Shown: positions 44,466 through 53,973, counted from the stretch's first letter. The stretch: DNA of 64,000 nucleotides from Micromonospora lupini (GCF_026342015.1 NZ_JAPENL010000001.1:2046001-2110000); one strand, 5' to 3'. A program made the numbers and translations. The notes: generated by a model not told the origin, from the letters alone.

Positions 44466-45172
44466 GCAGCGCATCAGTCGGTGCGAAAGCGCCGCGGGCT
44501 CGGGCATGGTCATCCAACCGGCTGGCGAGCATCGGGGTGATGGGCTGCCAGCGTTGCGTGCCGCCCTTCTCGCGTAGCCGGATGAGCGCGTGGTCGGTGT
44601 CCAGGTCGGTCAGGCGTAGCGCGAGGGCGCCGCCGCGTCGGCAGGCCGTTTCGGTGTGCAAGCGCAGCAGCAGGGCGTCGAGCACGATGTCGTTGCCGCC
44701 GCTGCGGGCGGCGGCGTTGATGTCGGACAGTTCGTCGGGGGTGAGGGCACGGCGGGTGTTGGGCAGCCGGCGGGGTTTGCGGACCCGATGGGCCGGGCTG
44801 TCCGCGATGGTCAGGTAGCCGTCGGCGACGGTGCGGTTGTAGAAGGCGCGGGCTGCGGCGATGAGGTGCTCGCCGGCCGTTTCGGCAGTTGCGGCGAGGG
44901 CGGGCACCGGCGACGGCCTGTCGCATGAGGGCTTCGATGTCGCTGGCGCGCACCGCGTCGATACGCCGATCGCTGAGGGCGGCGGCCATGCGCCGCCAGG
45001 AGCTGCCGTAGGTGCGTCGGGTGCCTGGGCTCGCCGCGGCGACGACAGCAGGCAGGTACTCGGCGACTGTCGGCACGGCAGGCCAGTTACTGCCGGTGAG
45101 GTCGGCGGCGGTGAGGCCGAGATGCGCGAGGAGCGCTCGGGCGGTGGCGACACGATCGGGATCCGTGGTCAT
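44466..45172 (-). pseudogene. Decayed tyrosine recombinase/integrase
   Basis: From ATG 45172 it reads VPTVAEYLPAVVAAASPGTR and follows the intact integrase at 53974-55044 closely. Near 44873-44878 about 8 nt are missing relative to the intact copy, at a CCGG repeat, shifting the frame. The shifted frame continues AGEHLIAAARAFYNRTVADG, then LDALLLRLHTETACRRGGAL. Homology ends after about RGAFAPTD, so the HxxR, His and catalytic Tyr region is gone. The ATG overlaps the stop of the AbrB-like gene (ATGA). Confidence 0.8.
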
Positions 45173-45537
45173 GAGGGCTCTGCGAGGATGCGGGCGTGCA
45201 GGTCGGCCAGGACCGCCGTGACGGTGTTTGAGGGGTGCACGACGATGCGGTTGCGGCGGGGCAGGGCGGCCAGGAGGACGGGTTCCCCGGTGGCGATGCC
45301 GCACAGGTGTCGGGCGGCGGCCGGTAGGGGCAGCTCCTCCCGGGCACCCACGACATGCGCGCCAACGGCGGCCGGGGTAATCAGGATCGCGCCGCGCACG
45401 ACGTCGACGTACAGCGCGAGGCCCGGTGTCCAGCCCAACGCCCGCAACAGCGCACGAGCGGTGACCCGGCCGGCGGCGTCGGGGCGGCCCACATCGAACA
45501 GCACGCCATCGCCCGTGCGGGCGGCGGGCGCGGGCAA
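45169..45537 (-). CDS. AbrB/SpoVT-like swapped-hairpin protein paired with the integrase
   Basis: 122 residues (TTG 45537; the true start is uncertain because the frame is open upstream). The C-terminal half reads LPLPAAARHLCGIATGEPVL, then NRIVVHPSNTVTAVLADLHA, the 'LPxxxRxxxGIxxGxxV' pattern of AbrB-type DNA-binding hairpins. An N-terminal module (RALLRALGWTPGLALYVDVV) precedes it. The gene overlaps the integrase start by ATGA. A second copy with the same arrangement is at 55034-55517. It probably regulates or assists the recombinase. Confidence 0.65.
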   Translation of the reverse strand: MPAPAARTGDGVLFDVGRPDAAGRVTARALLRALGWTPGLALYVDVVRGAILITPAAVGAHVVGAREELPLPAAARHLCGIATGEPVLLAALPRRNRIVVHPSNTVTAVLADLHARILAEPS

Positions 45538-45772
45538 AGTCGGCAGCGGCGCCGGTTCCGGCGACGCGACCGGCAGTGGGTAGGAACGAGCGCCTCGACG
45601 AGCTGCTCGTCGGGCCAGCGACGGCGCGAGCGGTCGCGATTCACCTGGGCCCCCGCCAGCGCGGAGGCAAGGGTGTCAATGCAGGTGGCACCGATTTCGT
45701 GGGGCCGGTGCACACATATGAGTCGTCGCAGCTCGCGTCCCCACGCGAGAGGAAGTTGATCTCGCGTGGATA

Positions 45773-45807
45773 TCCACGAACTCTGGTGTCCGAGGGGGGA
45801 TTCGAAC
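45773..45807. repeat. Left direct repeat (attL-like copy of tRNA-Leu 3' end)
   Basis: TCCACGAA, three variable bases, then TGGTGTCCGAGGGGGGATTC. It matches 56919-56953 with about five differences over 35 bp. On the minus strand it reads as a T-arm, acceptor 3' strand and CCA of a tRNA, but the rest of a tRNA is absent. Confidence 0.7.
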
Positions 45808-46586
45808 TCTTGTACGTATCATCGGTGCTCCATTTCGGGTGCACATGCTCATAGATTACGGCACGTTCAGGGTTGGCTCAACCTCGCGCGCCCATTACCG
45901 GGCGTGAGCATGAATCGAAGTCGGGCCGCTTATGGTCCAATCTTGCCAGCCAGCTGGCTCGGTTATCGACTGACCGAAATGACCGTGCAGGCATCAAGCT
46001 GGAGCCCACCGCTTGGGTCCTGGTGAGTTTCAGTCGGCCGGCGTTGACGGCAACCCGTGCCGCTCGCGTTCTTCGGTAGCGAGCGCACCAGGTTCACCGC
46101 CTTCGGCGAACTCTGAAATTCACCACAACCGCGGACAGCGCACAGCGCATCCGGCGCCGACCAACGCCATGCAACGAGGTATTCCCGCAACGCGCAGATC
46201 TGCGCTCGCACCGCCAGGGCGAGGGCCTGGATCCGGATGAGTCGCCGGACCGCCGCGGTGTCGGAGCTGGGGTAGACAGTCATGGCGACGGCATAAGCCC
46301 TGACGAGCAGGCTGGCATACCAGGCCGGGGCAGGCCTCGAGGCCACCCCGCACCTGCTTCGCGCAGAGCATCACTCCACTTGACCCTGCGCACTCTGATC
46401 GATACTTTCCGTGCATGACTCAACGTGCGTTGTCCCTGAGTAGAGGGGACCTCGATCGGGCCTCGGGCAGCATCCGCTCATGGCTGCCCCTCGCATCAGC
46501 CCTGAAGCCTTACAGCGAATGCAGTGGCAAATCCCCTCTGGACGCCGATCGGTGCCAGGAGCGTCCGCCACGGGAGGTCGCTACCC
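45808..46586. other. Left part of the island without a confident gene
   Basis: Composition is less GC-rich than elsewhere. A minus frame of 127 residues (45963-46346) begins APAWYASLLVRAYAVAMTVY, but its codon use is irregular and no family is recognised. No promoter or repeat stands out. Confidence 0.35.
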
Positions 46587-46895
46587 TTGGCTCACTGTGA
46601 CGTCTGTTGTCTGCGTCTGAAGCTCACGAAGATCAAGACTTTGCCGAAGCATTACGGCGAAGAGACGTACGGCATGTTCGGCCACGGTGCCCAGAAGGAA
46701 TGCGATGGCTCGGGAACGACTCGTCACACTGCGGATCGTGATATCCCAAGACAGTGCAGGCGTCCACGCAGCCGTCAGATCTGTCCATCCTGCCGTCGCA
46801 CGTCCCTGACGCTGAACAGGAACGGCAGATTCCCGAAGCACCTCTCCCCCGACGGCACCAACTGTTCCATGTCCGAGGCGAACAACCGCAGATAG
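46587..46895 (+). CDS. Small double zinc-ribbon protein
   Basis: About 102 residues if started at TTG 46587, which has GGGAGG 9 nt upstream; GTG 46524 is the longer option. Two similar modules are visible: CDVCCLRLKLTKIKTLPKH with CDGSG, and CPSCRRTSLTLNRNGRFPKH with CSMSE. Each pairs a CxxC with a PKH and a second Cys, a zinc-ribbon layout seen in small phage and mobile-element proteins. Function is unknown. It is one of few rightward genes in the left island part. Confidence 0.5.
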   Translation: MAHCDVCCLRLKLTKIKTLPKHYGEETYGMFGHGAQKECDGSGTTRHTADRDIPRQCRRPRSRQICPSCRRTSLTLNRNGRFPKHLSPDGTNCSMSEANNRR

Positions 46896-47025
46896 GATTC
46901 TGAGCAAGCGCCGCGCTTTACGGTCACGCTTCACGCGCTTTTGGCGGACACGTGAGGATCCTGCTTAGAGGCCTGAGCCATCGGAAGTGATCACATTGAC
47001 CGCCGCGCTGCATGGGGGATCCGAA

Positions 47026-47528
47026 TCATCCGAAAAGTTCGCGGATAACTCCCATTGCTCGTGGCGAGATCGCTTCGTCGGGGTAAGAGTCACTGCACAG
47101 ACGTATAGCGTCGTCCACCGTCGTTACCTTGGCCAGCGCCGCCAGGGCGCGAAGGTCGTCCACGTCGAGGGTTCGCCCTGCGAGCGCTTTCATCGCGAAG
47201 ATGTGCTCCGGCGAGGCGGCCATCACGCGCAGGCCAGGGTGGTCGAAGACTCGTCGCTTGCCCGGGTCGTCCTTGCCGGAGACATAAACGCTGGCCTGCT
47301 CGTTGAGCCACCACGGCGGTAGGCCCAGTTCGTCGGCCACTGCACGCGCCTCATCGAGGACGACTCCGTGCGGGACGAACATTGCGTCGACGTCCCTGGT
47401 CACCCGTTTCGCGTCGTGGGCGAGCGCTATCGCGGCACCACCCACGATGAGATGTCAGCGACGACTCCGCGGCGGACCATCCGGTCGCCCAGGTGAGCGA
47501 AAGCGCGTTCGAGTTCCGCGCGCCCCAT
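47026..47528 (-). pseudogene. Frameshifted nucleotidyltransferase-like gene (DUF6036 type)
   Basis: ATG 47528 starts GRAELERAFAHLGDRMVRRG followed by VVADI. The frame then breaks, and the +1 reading continues IVGGAAIALAHDAKRVTRDV, then DAMFVPHGVVLDEARAVADE. GGAAIAL and RxTxDVDA are the nucleotidyltransferase motifs (GG and DxD). ATC-TCATCG instead of the expected ATC-TTCATCG is compatible with loss of a single T. The partner gene lies 20 bp upstream. It is either a dead toxin-like enzyme or a sequencing error. Confidence 0.6.
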
Positions 47529-47548
47529 GAGGACGCCGTCTGATCCGC

Positions 47549-47935
47549 TCACGCTGCGGCCAGGTCGTGAACGGACAGGTACACCCCGTGCTTCCGGAAT
47601 GCAGCCGGGGCCCATGCCAGGGCGTCGGCCCGGTGGATGGCCAGTTCGGCCGGGAACCATGCCCGGCGCAGAACACGTGCGTCGACCCATGCGGGCGGGG
47701 CAAGATCCGCCTGAGCTAGCAGGTGCTCCGCGAGCGCGGCAAGCAGCGCGTCCCACCGTGGGTCTCCGCTCAGCGCGGGTTCATCTCGTAACAGGTCGAC
47801 CCTGGTGTCGGCGGGTTCCCAGCGGTACTCCTCCAGAAACTCCCATACGAGCTTCCAGCGAGTCTGGTCGGTGTCCGCGGATGCCAGATGGGTGGCCAAC
47901 CTGGCCAGACTCATCGGTTCGTAGCTGGTACCCAT
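47549..47935 (-). CDS. Partner protein of the nucleotidyltransferase (possible antitoxin)
   Basis: 128 residues: MSLARLATHLASADTDQTRW, then KLVWEFLEEYRWEPADTRVD and DPRWDALLAALAEHLLAQAD. It is helical and acidic in its first half. Proteins of this pattern commonly precede a DUF6036-type nucleotidyltransferase in actinobacteria, in the manner of a toxin-antitoxin pair. The role is inferred from that arrangement only. It is divergent from the helicase gene with 212 bp between them. Confidence 0.6.
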   Translation of the reverse strand: MGTSYEPMSLARLATHLASADTDQTRWKLVWEFLEEYRWEPADTRVDLLRDEPALSGDPRWDALLAALAEHLLAQADLAPPAWVDARVLRRAWFPAELAIHRADALAWAPAAFRKHGVYLSVHDLAAA

Positions 47936-48147
47936 CGGGCAAGCCTTACCTTCGAGCCGACGGCTTCATCCGTTGCAGACTATCGCGGTGCCGCCCGCGA
48001 GCACCGCAGAGGTGAGGTGGCGGCGGGTGCGCGATTTTGGCCCGCGCCCCTGCTCGGACCGTTCACTCATGCCGCGCCACGGCATCACCCTTGTGATCTT
48101 GGTTGTAGGCAGCGCAGTCTGTGACGTTGCCTGTCAACTAACAGGGG

Positions 48148-51100
48148 GTGCATGCGAGCGTGACTCTCAGTCAGGATGCGATCGGGAAGACTACGAAGCT
48201 GATTGATTTTCTCGCGGATGTGACAGCCGCAGTCGAACGGGATCCGGTTTGCGACATCCTGGAGGATCTCGACCTACCAGATCTCCTTGTCTGGCTCGAT
48301 GCCCTGCCGCAGGGTGTCCAGTGGGTAGCCAGCCCCGCCGACGATGTGATCATTCGTTTACGCCCGGCCCGGGCGCCAGCGGAGCCGGCGCCACCGGAGT
48401 TGCTGCACGAGTGGCTTGACATGAAGTCCATGCGTAAAGCAGGTGGTCCCGCGCCGCGCCTGTTGAGCGCCCCGCCTCAGGACGAGGACGGTCGCGCAGG
48501 GCCGCCCGGTCGCATTGTGCGTGCCTTCGACGCCTGGTCCGAACAGTGGCAGGCCTGGTCCGACGAGACACAGCGCGTACACGCGGTCCGGCGGCTATAC
48601 GAGCAACTTGAGCGCGCTGCCAAGCTGTTGGAGCAGCAAAACGACGAGTACGAGCTCATTCTCGGGATCGGCCTGCTCCGGTGGACGGCCCCGGACGGCA
48701 CGCGTTTTCGTCGCCACCTTGCGACCGAAGGTGTCGTGGCGCGGCTGGATCGAGCCACGGCTGAGGTATCGGTGTCGATGGGGACTGGACGCCGCCGGAC
48801 CGAGGACCGGGAACTTCTCGGCGACCAGGAGTTGTTCCGCAGCGAGCGTGGAAGACCTCACCGTCAGGCGATCGTCGATGGCAACCGGCCATGGCTGGAG
48901 CTGCTGCGCCCGATCGTGGAGCTGCTGGAGGAATGTCTCGACACCGACGTGCAGACCGAAGCTCCACCGATCGTGATGGAAGACGAGCTGCCGAGCGCAC
49001 CGACGGTTAGTCTCTCGCCGGCGCTGGTGGTACGTCGGCGCAGTCGGGTACTGCTGACCGAGGCCTACCAGCACATTGGTCAGGCGCTGCGCCAACCTGA
49101 CACGCAGGTGCCCGTCGCGCTTGCTCAACTGGTGGTGGACACCGAGCCCGAGCATCGCAACCAGTGGCTCAAGCATCAGGGCGCTGCCAGCGGCGACGTC
49201 CTCGGCAGCGACCCGCTGTTTCCGTTGCCCACCAACGATGAGCAGATGCACGTCATCGAGCTGCTTCGCTCGGAGACGGGTGTCGTAGTCCAAGGGCCTC
49301 CCGGGACCGGCAAGACGCACACGATCGCCAACCTGGTGTCGGCACTGCTGGCTCGCGGTCAGCGGGTGCTCGTTACCAGCCAGAAGGATCAGGCGCTGCG
49401 TGAGCTTCGCGCGAAGGTACCGGCGTCGTTGCGTGACCTGTGCGTGTTGATGACCGATGGTAGGAACGCCGCAATCGAGGTCGGCTCGGGCCTAGACGCG
49501 CTGTCGGACCTGACGGCGGGCACGGACAACGAGACGTTGTCCAAGCTGGTGGAGGTGCTTCGCGGTGAAAGGCATGAGCTGAGGTCTCGGTCCGCCGGCC
49601 TCAACCAGCGTATTCGCCAACTCCGCGAGATCGAGTTCATCGCGCACGACCCGGTCGCTCCCTGGTTCAGCACCGAGCTGTATCGGGGGTCGCTGGGTCA
49701 GATCGCTCGTCAGGTCAAGAGCAACGCAGGACGGTGCGACTGGATACCGGCCGCGGTCCCCGACCCGCCTGACACGCCGCCCCTGACGGCTGCGGACGCT
49801 GTCGAGCTGGTTCGCCTGATCCGGTCAACGAATCCGCTCCGCAATGCGCGGCTCACGCAGACGATTCCCGACTTGGCGGAGCTGCCCTCGCCGGCGGCGC
49901 TCGCCGAGGCGTTCACCGCCGAACTCGACGCCGCGAGCGCGGTGGAGGAATACACCACCGTGTGGGCGCCCCGCCTGGCGGCCGCCGGTGAAGGCCTGCT
50001 GAACAACCTGGACCTGCTCGGGCAACGACTCACCGCCCTCATCGACCGACTCGGCGTCGACCCTGACACGGCATCGCCTTCCTGGGTGACCCGTGCCATC
50101 GGCGATCACTTCGTGGGTAGGCGGCAGTCTCTGTGGCGGCACTTGGCCGAAGTGGCCGGCCGCGCCGACCGCTTGCAGGCGAAGCTGCGAACGCACGCGT
50201 TAGGTGCGGAGGTGCGGTTTACGAAATTTGGCGAGTTGGACCTGGGGCAAGCCCGCCACATGCTCACCGTGGGCCGTGACTTGCGCACCCACCTGCAGAG
50301 CCTGACCTGTCGCACACTGCTCACCGTCCCACCGGCCCGCATCAGGGCCGCGGCGCTGATCAACGGCATACGCGTTGATGGACGGCCGCCGACCACGGTG
50401 CCGCTGCTGGATGCGGCGCTGGACCACCTTGAGGTGCATATCGAGACAACACAGCTCCTGCGGCTGTGGGCTGACGTCGGCGTGGCGATCAAAGCTGGCA
50501 GCATCACCACGGCCCTGGCTGAGCTGCAAGATTCCTATCGGCTCCTTGCGCAGGTCCAGGAAATCAGCGCCGTCCACACCACCATCCGGGACCACATGGA
50601 AGCCGCCGGCCTACCGGCCAGGATGTCCACCACTGACGACGTCATCAAGGTGACCTCATCCACGACGGCCGCTCGCCACCACATCCGCCTAGAAGCAGCG
50701 CAGCAGACGATAGTCGGACACCGAGACGTTGTCCGACAGCACCTCACCTACGACAATCCGTGCCCCGAGGTTGAGCTACTCATCACCGCCGTCGACGAGC
50801 GATCCCTCGACAGATATCGCCGAGGACTCGTGGCGCTGAATACGGCACGCCAGGAACGCCACGCCGAGCAGCGCCGTCTCAGACTCACCCACCTCCTGCA
50901 CAGCACTCACCCGCAGCTGCTTCACCTCCTACAGGACAGCATTCACGATCCGCAGTGGGAGGACCGCATGCGGGATCTCCCTGCGGCATGGGCCTGGCAA
51001 CACGCGAACCGCTTCGTGCGCGGGCAGCGCACTGCCGAGGCGGAACAACAGGTCAGGCGAGAATACGACGGTGTCGAGACACATCTTGCCGAGGTCACGG

Positions 51101-52638
51101 CGCAACTCGCGGCGGCCGAGGCCACGCTCGCGTTCGTCAACCGCACGACGGACGCCGACATGCGGGCCATCCGCGCCTTCCGCGGTTTCCGCAAGCAGAT
51201 CGGCGCCGGCACCGGACGTAAGGTCCGCGAGTTGCGCCAGGCGGCGCAGGCCGCGATGGACCAGGCTCAGGGCATTGTGCCCGCCTGGGTGGTTCCCCTG
51301 CCGAGCCTGCTAGAACATCTGACTATCACACGCCATGCCTTCGACGTGATCATCGTCGACGAGGCCAGTCAGGTGGGCGTAGAACATCTCTTCCTCCTAT
51401 GGCTGGCCCCCAGGATCATCGTCGTCGGCGACGACCAACAGTGCACACCGGCGCCCAACCGAATGGGCAAGAGCTTCGACGAACAGTTTCAGGCACTTCA
51501 GGAGCACCTCGGGGACCTCCCCGCCGAGATCCGGTACCACTTCACTTCCAAATCGCACCTCTACGGCCTGCTGTCGGCGCGATCCGGGAAAGACGCGGTT
51601 GTCCGCCTTCGAGAGCACTTCCGCTGCATGCCGGAGATTATCAACTGGTCGAAGGACCAGTTTTATCGCGGCGCCAGCGAAATTATTCCGCTACGCGAGC
51701 GGACGGCTGACGACCTGGAACCCCTTCGCGTCGTTCAGGTCGACGGCGCGTATCTCGACGGAACCGCCCAGGCTGTCCGCAACCCCGTCGAAGCCAAACG
51801 CATCGTGTCGCAGTTGCTGGACTGCCTCAACAACCCAAAATATGCGGGCAAGACGTTCGGCATCATCGTTCTGCACGGGCAGGGGCAAATCAAACTTCTC
51901 GACCACGAGATCAATGCAGCCATCGCGCCGGAAGTCCGCGCCGCTCGGCAGATCAGCGTCGGGTCGGCGCCGAACTTCCAGGGAGCGGAGCGTCACATCA
52001 TCTTCCTGTCCACAGTCGTCACCGCAGCACCTCGACGGATCAGCCAGTACCTCTACCAGAACTACAACGTCGCCGTTAGCCGCGCCCAAGATCAGCTCTG
52101 GCTGTTCACCTCTGTGGCACCCCACGACTTCAAACCCGACGACTTGCGCTCCTCCCTGGTCAACTACATGCTGAACCCCCCATCCGTCTACGGGGTATCG
52201 CCGGAACTCAAAAGTGTCAGCGCCGATCGCCAGAGTCCCCCGTTCGAATCCTTGCTCGAACAGCGCGTCTACCGGATCCTCAAGCGGCGCGGCTACCACG
52301 TCGTGCCTCAGTTCAAAGTGGGGTCCCGCACACTGGATCTCGTGGTCGTCGGAAGCGGTGGAAGACTCGCAGTCGAATGCGACGGCCATCGCTGGCACAC
52401 CAGACCAACCGATGTCACCGCCGACGGACGGCGCGACCGAGAACTATCCCGTATGAGATGGGAAGTCATTCGGATACGCGAAAGCGAGTTCGAGCTCGAC
52501 CCCGACAAAGAACTCGCGCCCCTGTTCACCCGCCTCGCCGAACATCGAATCAGCCCTCGGCGCGCGCAGGACGTGACCACCGAAGCGTGGACGCCGATCG
52601 AGTTGCCTTCCGACAACGAGGAGGAACTGAACCGATGA
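48148..52638 (+). CDS. SF1 helicase fused to a C-terminal PD-(D/E)xK-like nuclease, putative defence effector
   Basis: 1496 residues. After an N-terminal region of 360 residues without known motifs, a superfamily 1 (DNA2/NAM7-like) ATPase begins: Walker A QGPPGTGKTHT (382-392). A 600-residue helical insertion follows, then motif II IIVDEASQ (1068-1075), motif III VVGDDQQ (1092-1098), motif V-like NFQGAERHIIFLS (about 1275) and motif VI NVAVSRAQDQLWLF (about 1307). The C-terminus (1360-1480) is a DUF559/Vsr-like nuclease with Glu1367 (PPFESLLEQRVY), Asp1397 (SRTLDLVVVG) and ECDGHRWH (Glu1410, Asp1412). It overlaps the HEPN-like gene by ATGA. I cannot match the pair to a defence system I know by name. 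Confidence 0.85.
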   Translation: MHASVTLSQDAIGKTTKLIDFLADVTAAVERDPVCDILEDLDLPDLLVWLDALPQGVQWVASPADDVIIRLRPARAPAEPAPPELLHEWLDMKSMRKAGGPAPRLLSAPPQDEDGRAGPPGRIVRAFDAWSEQWQAWSDETQRVHAVRRLYEQLERAAKLLEQQNDEYELILGIGLLRWTAPDGTRFRRHLATEGVVARLDRATAEVSVSMGTGRRRTEDRELLGDQELFRSERGRPHRQAIVDGNRPWLELLRPIVELLEECLDTDVQTEAPPIVMEDELPSAPTVSLSPALVVRRRSRVLLTEAYQHIGQALRQPDTQVPVALAQLVVDTEPEHRNQWLKHQGAASGDVLGSDPLFPLPTNDEQMHVIELLRSETGVVVQGPPGTGKTHTIANLVSALLARGQRVLVTSQKDQALRELRAKVPASLRDLCVLMTDGRNAAIEVGSGLDALSDLTAGTDNETLSKLVEVLRGERHELRSRSAGLNQRIRQLREIEFIAHDPVAPWFSTELYRGSLGQIARQVKSNAGRCDWIPAAVPDPPDTPPLTAADAVELVRLIRSTNPLRNARLTQTIPDLAELPSPAALAEAFTAELDAASAVEEYTTVWAPRLAAAGEGLLNNLDLLGQRLTALIDRLGVDPDTASPSWVTRAIGDHFVGRRQSLWRHLAEVAGRADRLQAKLRTHALGAEVRFTKFGELDLGQARHMLTVGRDLRTHLQSLTCRTLLTVPPARIRAAALINGIRVDGRPPTTVPLLDAALDHLEVHIETTQLLRLWADVGVAIKAGSITTALAELQDSYRLLAQVQEISAVHTTIRDHMEAAGLPARMSTTDDVIKVTSSTTAARHHIRLEAAQQTIVGHRDVVRQHLTYDNPCPEVELLITAVDERSLDRYRRGLVALNTARQERHAEQRRLRLTHLLHSTHPQLLHLLQDSIHDPQWEDRMRDLPAAWAWQHANRFVRGQRTAEAEQQVRREYDGVETHLAEVTAQLAAAEATLAFVNRTTDADMRAIRAFRGFRKQIGAGTGRKVRELRQAAQAAMDQAQGIVPAWVVPLPSLLEHLTITRHAFDVIIVDEASQVGVEHLFLLWLAPRIIVVGDDQQCTPAPNRMGKSFDEQFQALQEHLGDLPAEIRYHFTSKSHLYGLLSARSGKDAVVRLREHFRCMPEIINWSKDQFYRGASEIIPLRERTADDLEPLRVVQVDGAYLDGTAQAVRNPVEAKRIVSQLLDCLNNPKYAGKTFGIIVLHGQGQIKLLDHEINAAIAPEVRAARQISVGSAPNFQGAERHIIFLSTVVTAAPRRISQYLYQNYNVAVSRAQDQLWLFTSVAPHDFKPDDLRSSLVNYMLNPPSVYGVSPELKSVSADRQSPPFESLLEQRVYRILKRRGYHVVPQFKVGSRTLDLVVVGSGGRLAVECDGHRWHTRPTDVTADGRRDRELSRMRWEVIRIRESEFELDPDKELAPLFTRLAEHRISPRRAQDVTTEAWTPIELPSDNEEELNR

Positions 52639-53468
52639 CAACCGATCCCGTCAGCCCCGGCAACAACCGGCCGATCGAACTCGACGGTAACGTCCTCGAC
52701 CGACTCGCTGAAATCATCTGCGGCGACGACAGCACCCCCTACTACCGTACCGGCCGACAGATCACCGCCCTGTTCGAAGCCGCAGGCTGGCGGCGCGTCG
52801 GCGACGTCGGCGGCGGTCGCCGCGAATGGGTCCTGCAGACGCTACGTCGCCGCCGCGACCCCGACGGGCTCCGTCGACTGCTCCTGCGCCTCGCCGACCC
52901 CCGCGAATACCTCGACGACGACGAGGCCCGGCGGCATCTCGTCGGTGACCTCAACGGGATCCTCGCCTTTGAGGGCTACCAGATCCGCTATACATCGGGC
53001 CGCCCGGAACTCGTCACGCAGACGCCGACGATGAAACGACCCGCCATGCAGGCACCTCTGGAACTCACTGCGAGCCTGGCCACGATCCTGCAAGACCCGG
53101 ACTTCGGCCACCACCTCACCGCTCGTCTCAACGAAGCCCACATCTGCTGGCAATCCGGCGCCTACACCGCCGCTGTCATCATGCTCGGAAGCCTCCTCGA
53201 AGGCGTCCTCTACGACGTGGCAGTAGCTGAGCACCGCGGAGGGCAGCGGCCGACCGATCACCTCGAGTCACTGATCGACTTGGCCGGTGAGAAACAGTGG
53301 GTTGCTCGGGATGTGATCGACTACGCCCACGTCCTGCGCAATCACCGCAACCTGGTCCACCCGAAGAAGCAGATCAAGCAGCACTACTCCCCCGACGACG
53401 ACACCGTCCGGATCGCCTGGAACGTCGTCGTCGCCGCACTCAATGACCTCGAACAACTGCGCAAGTAA
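52635..53468 (+). CDS. HEPN-like protein coupled to the helicase-nuclease
   Basis: 277 residues, starting in ATGA overlap with the preceding gene. The N-terminal half (VLDRLAEIICGDDSTPYYRT, then ALFEAAGWRRV) resembles adaptor domains of abortive-infection proteins. The C-terminal half (about 175-270) is helical: SGAYTAAVIMLGSLLEGVLY, then VIDYAHVLRNHRNLVHPKKQ. Arg235 and His242 form an R-x6-H pair (R238-x3-H242 is the short alternative), as in HEPN ribonucleases and AbiJ/Abi-C-type C-termini. Strict coupling implies equimolar action with the helicase-nuclease. It could be a toxic RNase or a structural adaptor. Confidence 0.7.
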   Translation: MTTDPVSPGNNRPIELDGNVLDRLAEIICGDDSTPYYRTGRQITALFEAAGWRRVGDVGGGRREWVLQTLRRRRDPDGLRRLLLRLADPREYLDDDEARRHLVGDLNGILAFEGYQIRYTSGRPELVTQTPTMKRPAMQAPLELTASLATILQDPDFGHHLTARLNEAHICWQSGAYTAAVIMLGSLLEGVLYDVAVAEHRGGQRPTDHLESLIDLAGEKQWVARDVIDYAHVLRNHRNLVHPKKQIKQHYSPDDDTVRIAWNVVVAALNDLEQLRK

Positions 53469-53973
53469 CACCGGTGTCTGCGCGACATCAAGATCGGCGT
53501 TTACCACATTCGTATCGCCCGCGACCCGGTAGACATGACGCCGGCTATCGGTGCGGTGGCGACCGTGGCGGGCCACGACGGAGGCTGCGATCAGGACGGT
53601 GTTCGGCGCGTCGCGCAACCCGGGGCCGAGCAGAAGCGCGGACAGCAACTATGCGAGCGCGACCACGGGGAGGCGGGCGGCAGGCCCGTCGCAGAAAGGC
53701 CTGTCGGCGAGCCAGGTTCCGCCGGACCAGCCAGCAGCGTGATGACGCTGACGCCAGCCACAAACGCTGGCGCGCCCTGGGCGGACAGATGCAGCGCAAG
53801 AGTCCGCCGCTTCACGGTTGCTGGCCGAGCCGGATCAGCGTCTGGACGTCGCACCGGTCGGCCGCGTCGAGGTAGACGGCGACCAGGCACGCTGGCCGGC
53901 TTCGGCAACGCGCCGAGCCGCGTGCGGCGCATCCGGAGCTGGTTCCCCCAACACCGCACGCGGCTGCTGTCCC
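53469..53973. other. Gap without recognisable gene
   Basis: No frame gives a recognisable product. Several open frames exist on both strands, but all have poor composition. It separates the HEPN-like gene from the converging integrase. Confidence 0.4.

Noticed and set aside
45784..45860. Second tRNA gene at the left repeat
   Set aside because: Only the acceptor 3' strand and part of the T-arm are present. No D-arm, anticodon arm or matching 5' acceptor strand can be folded.
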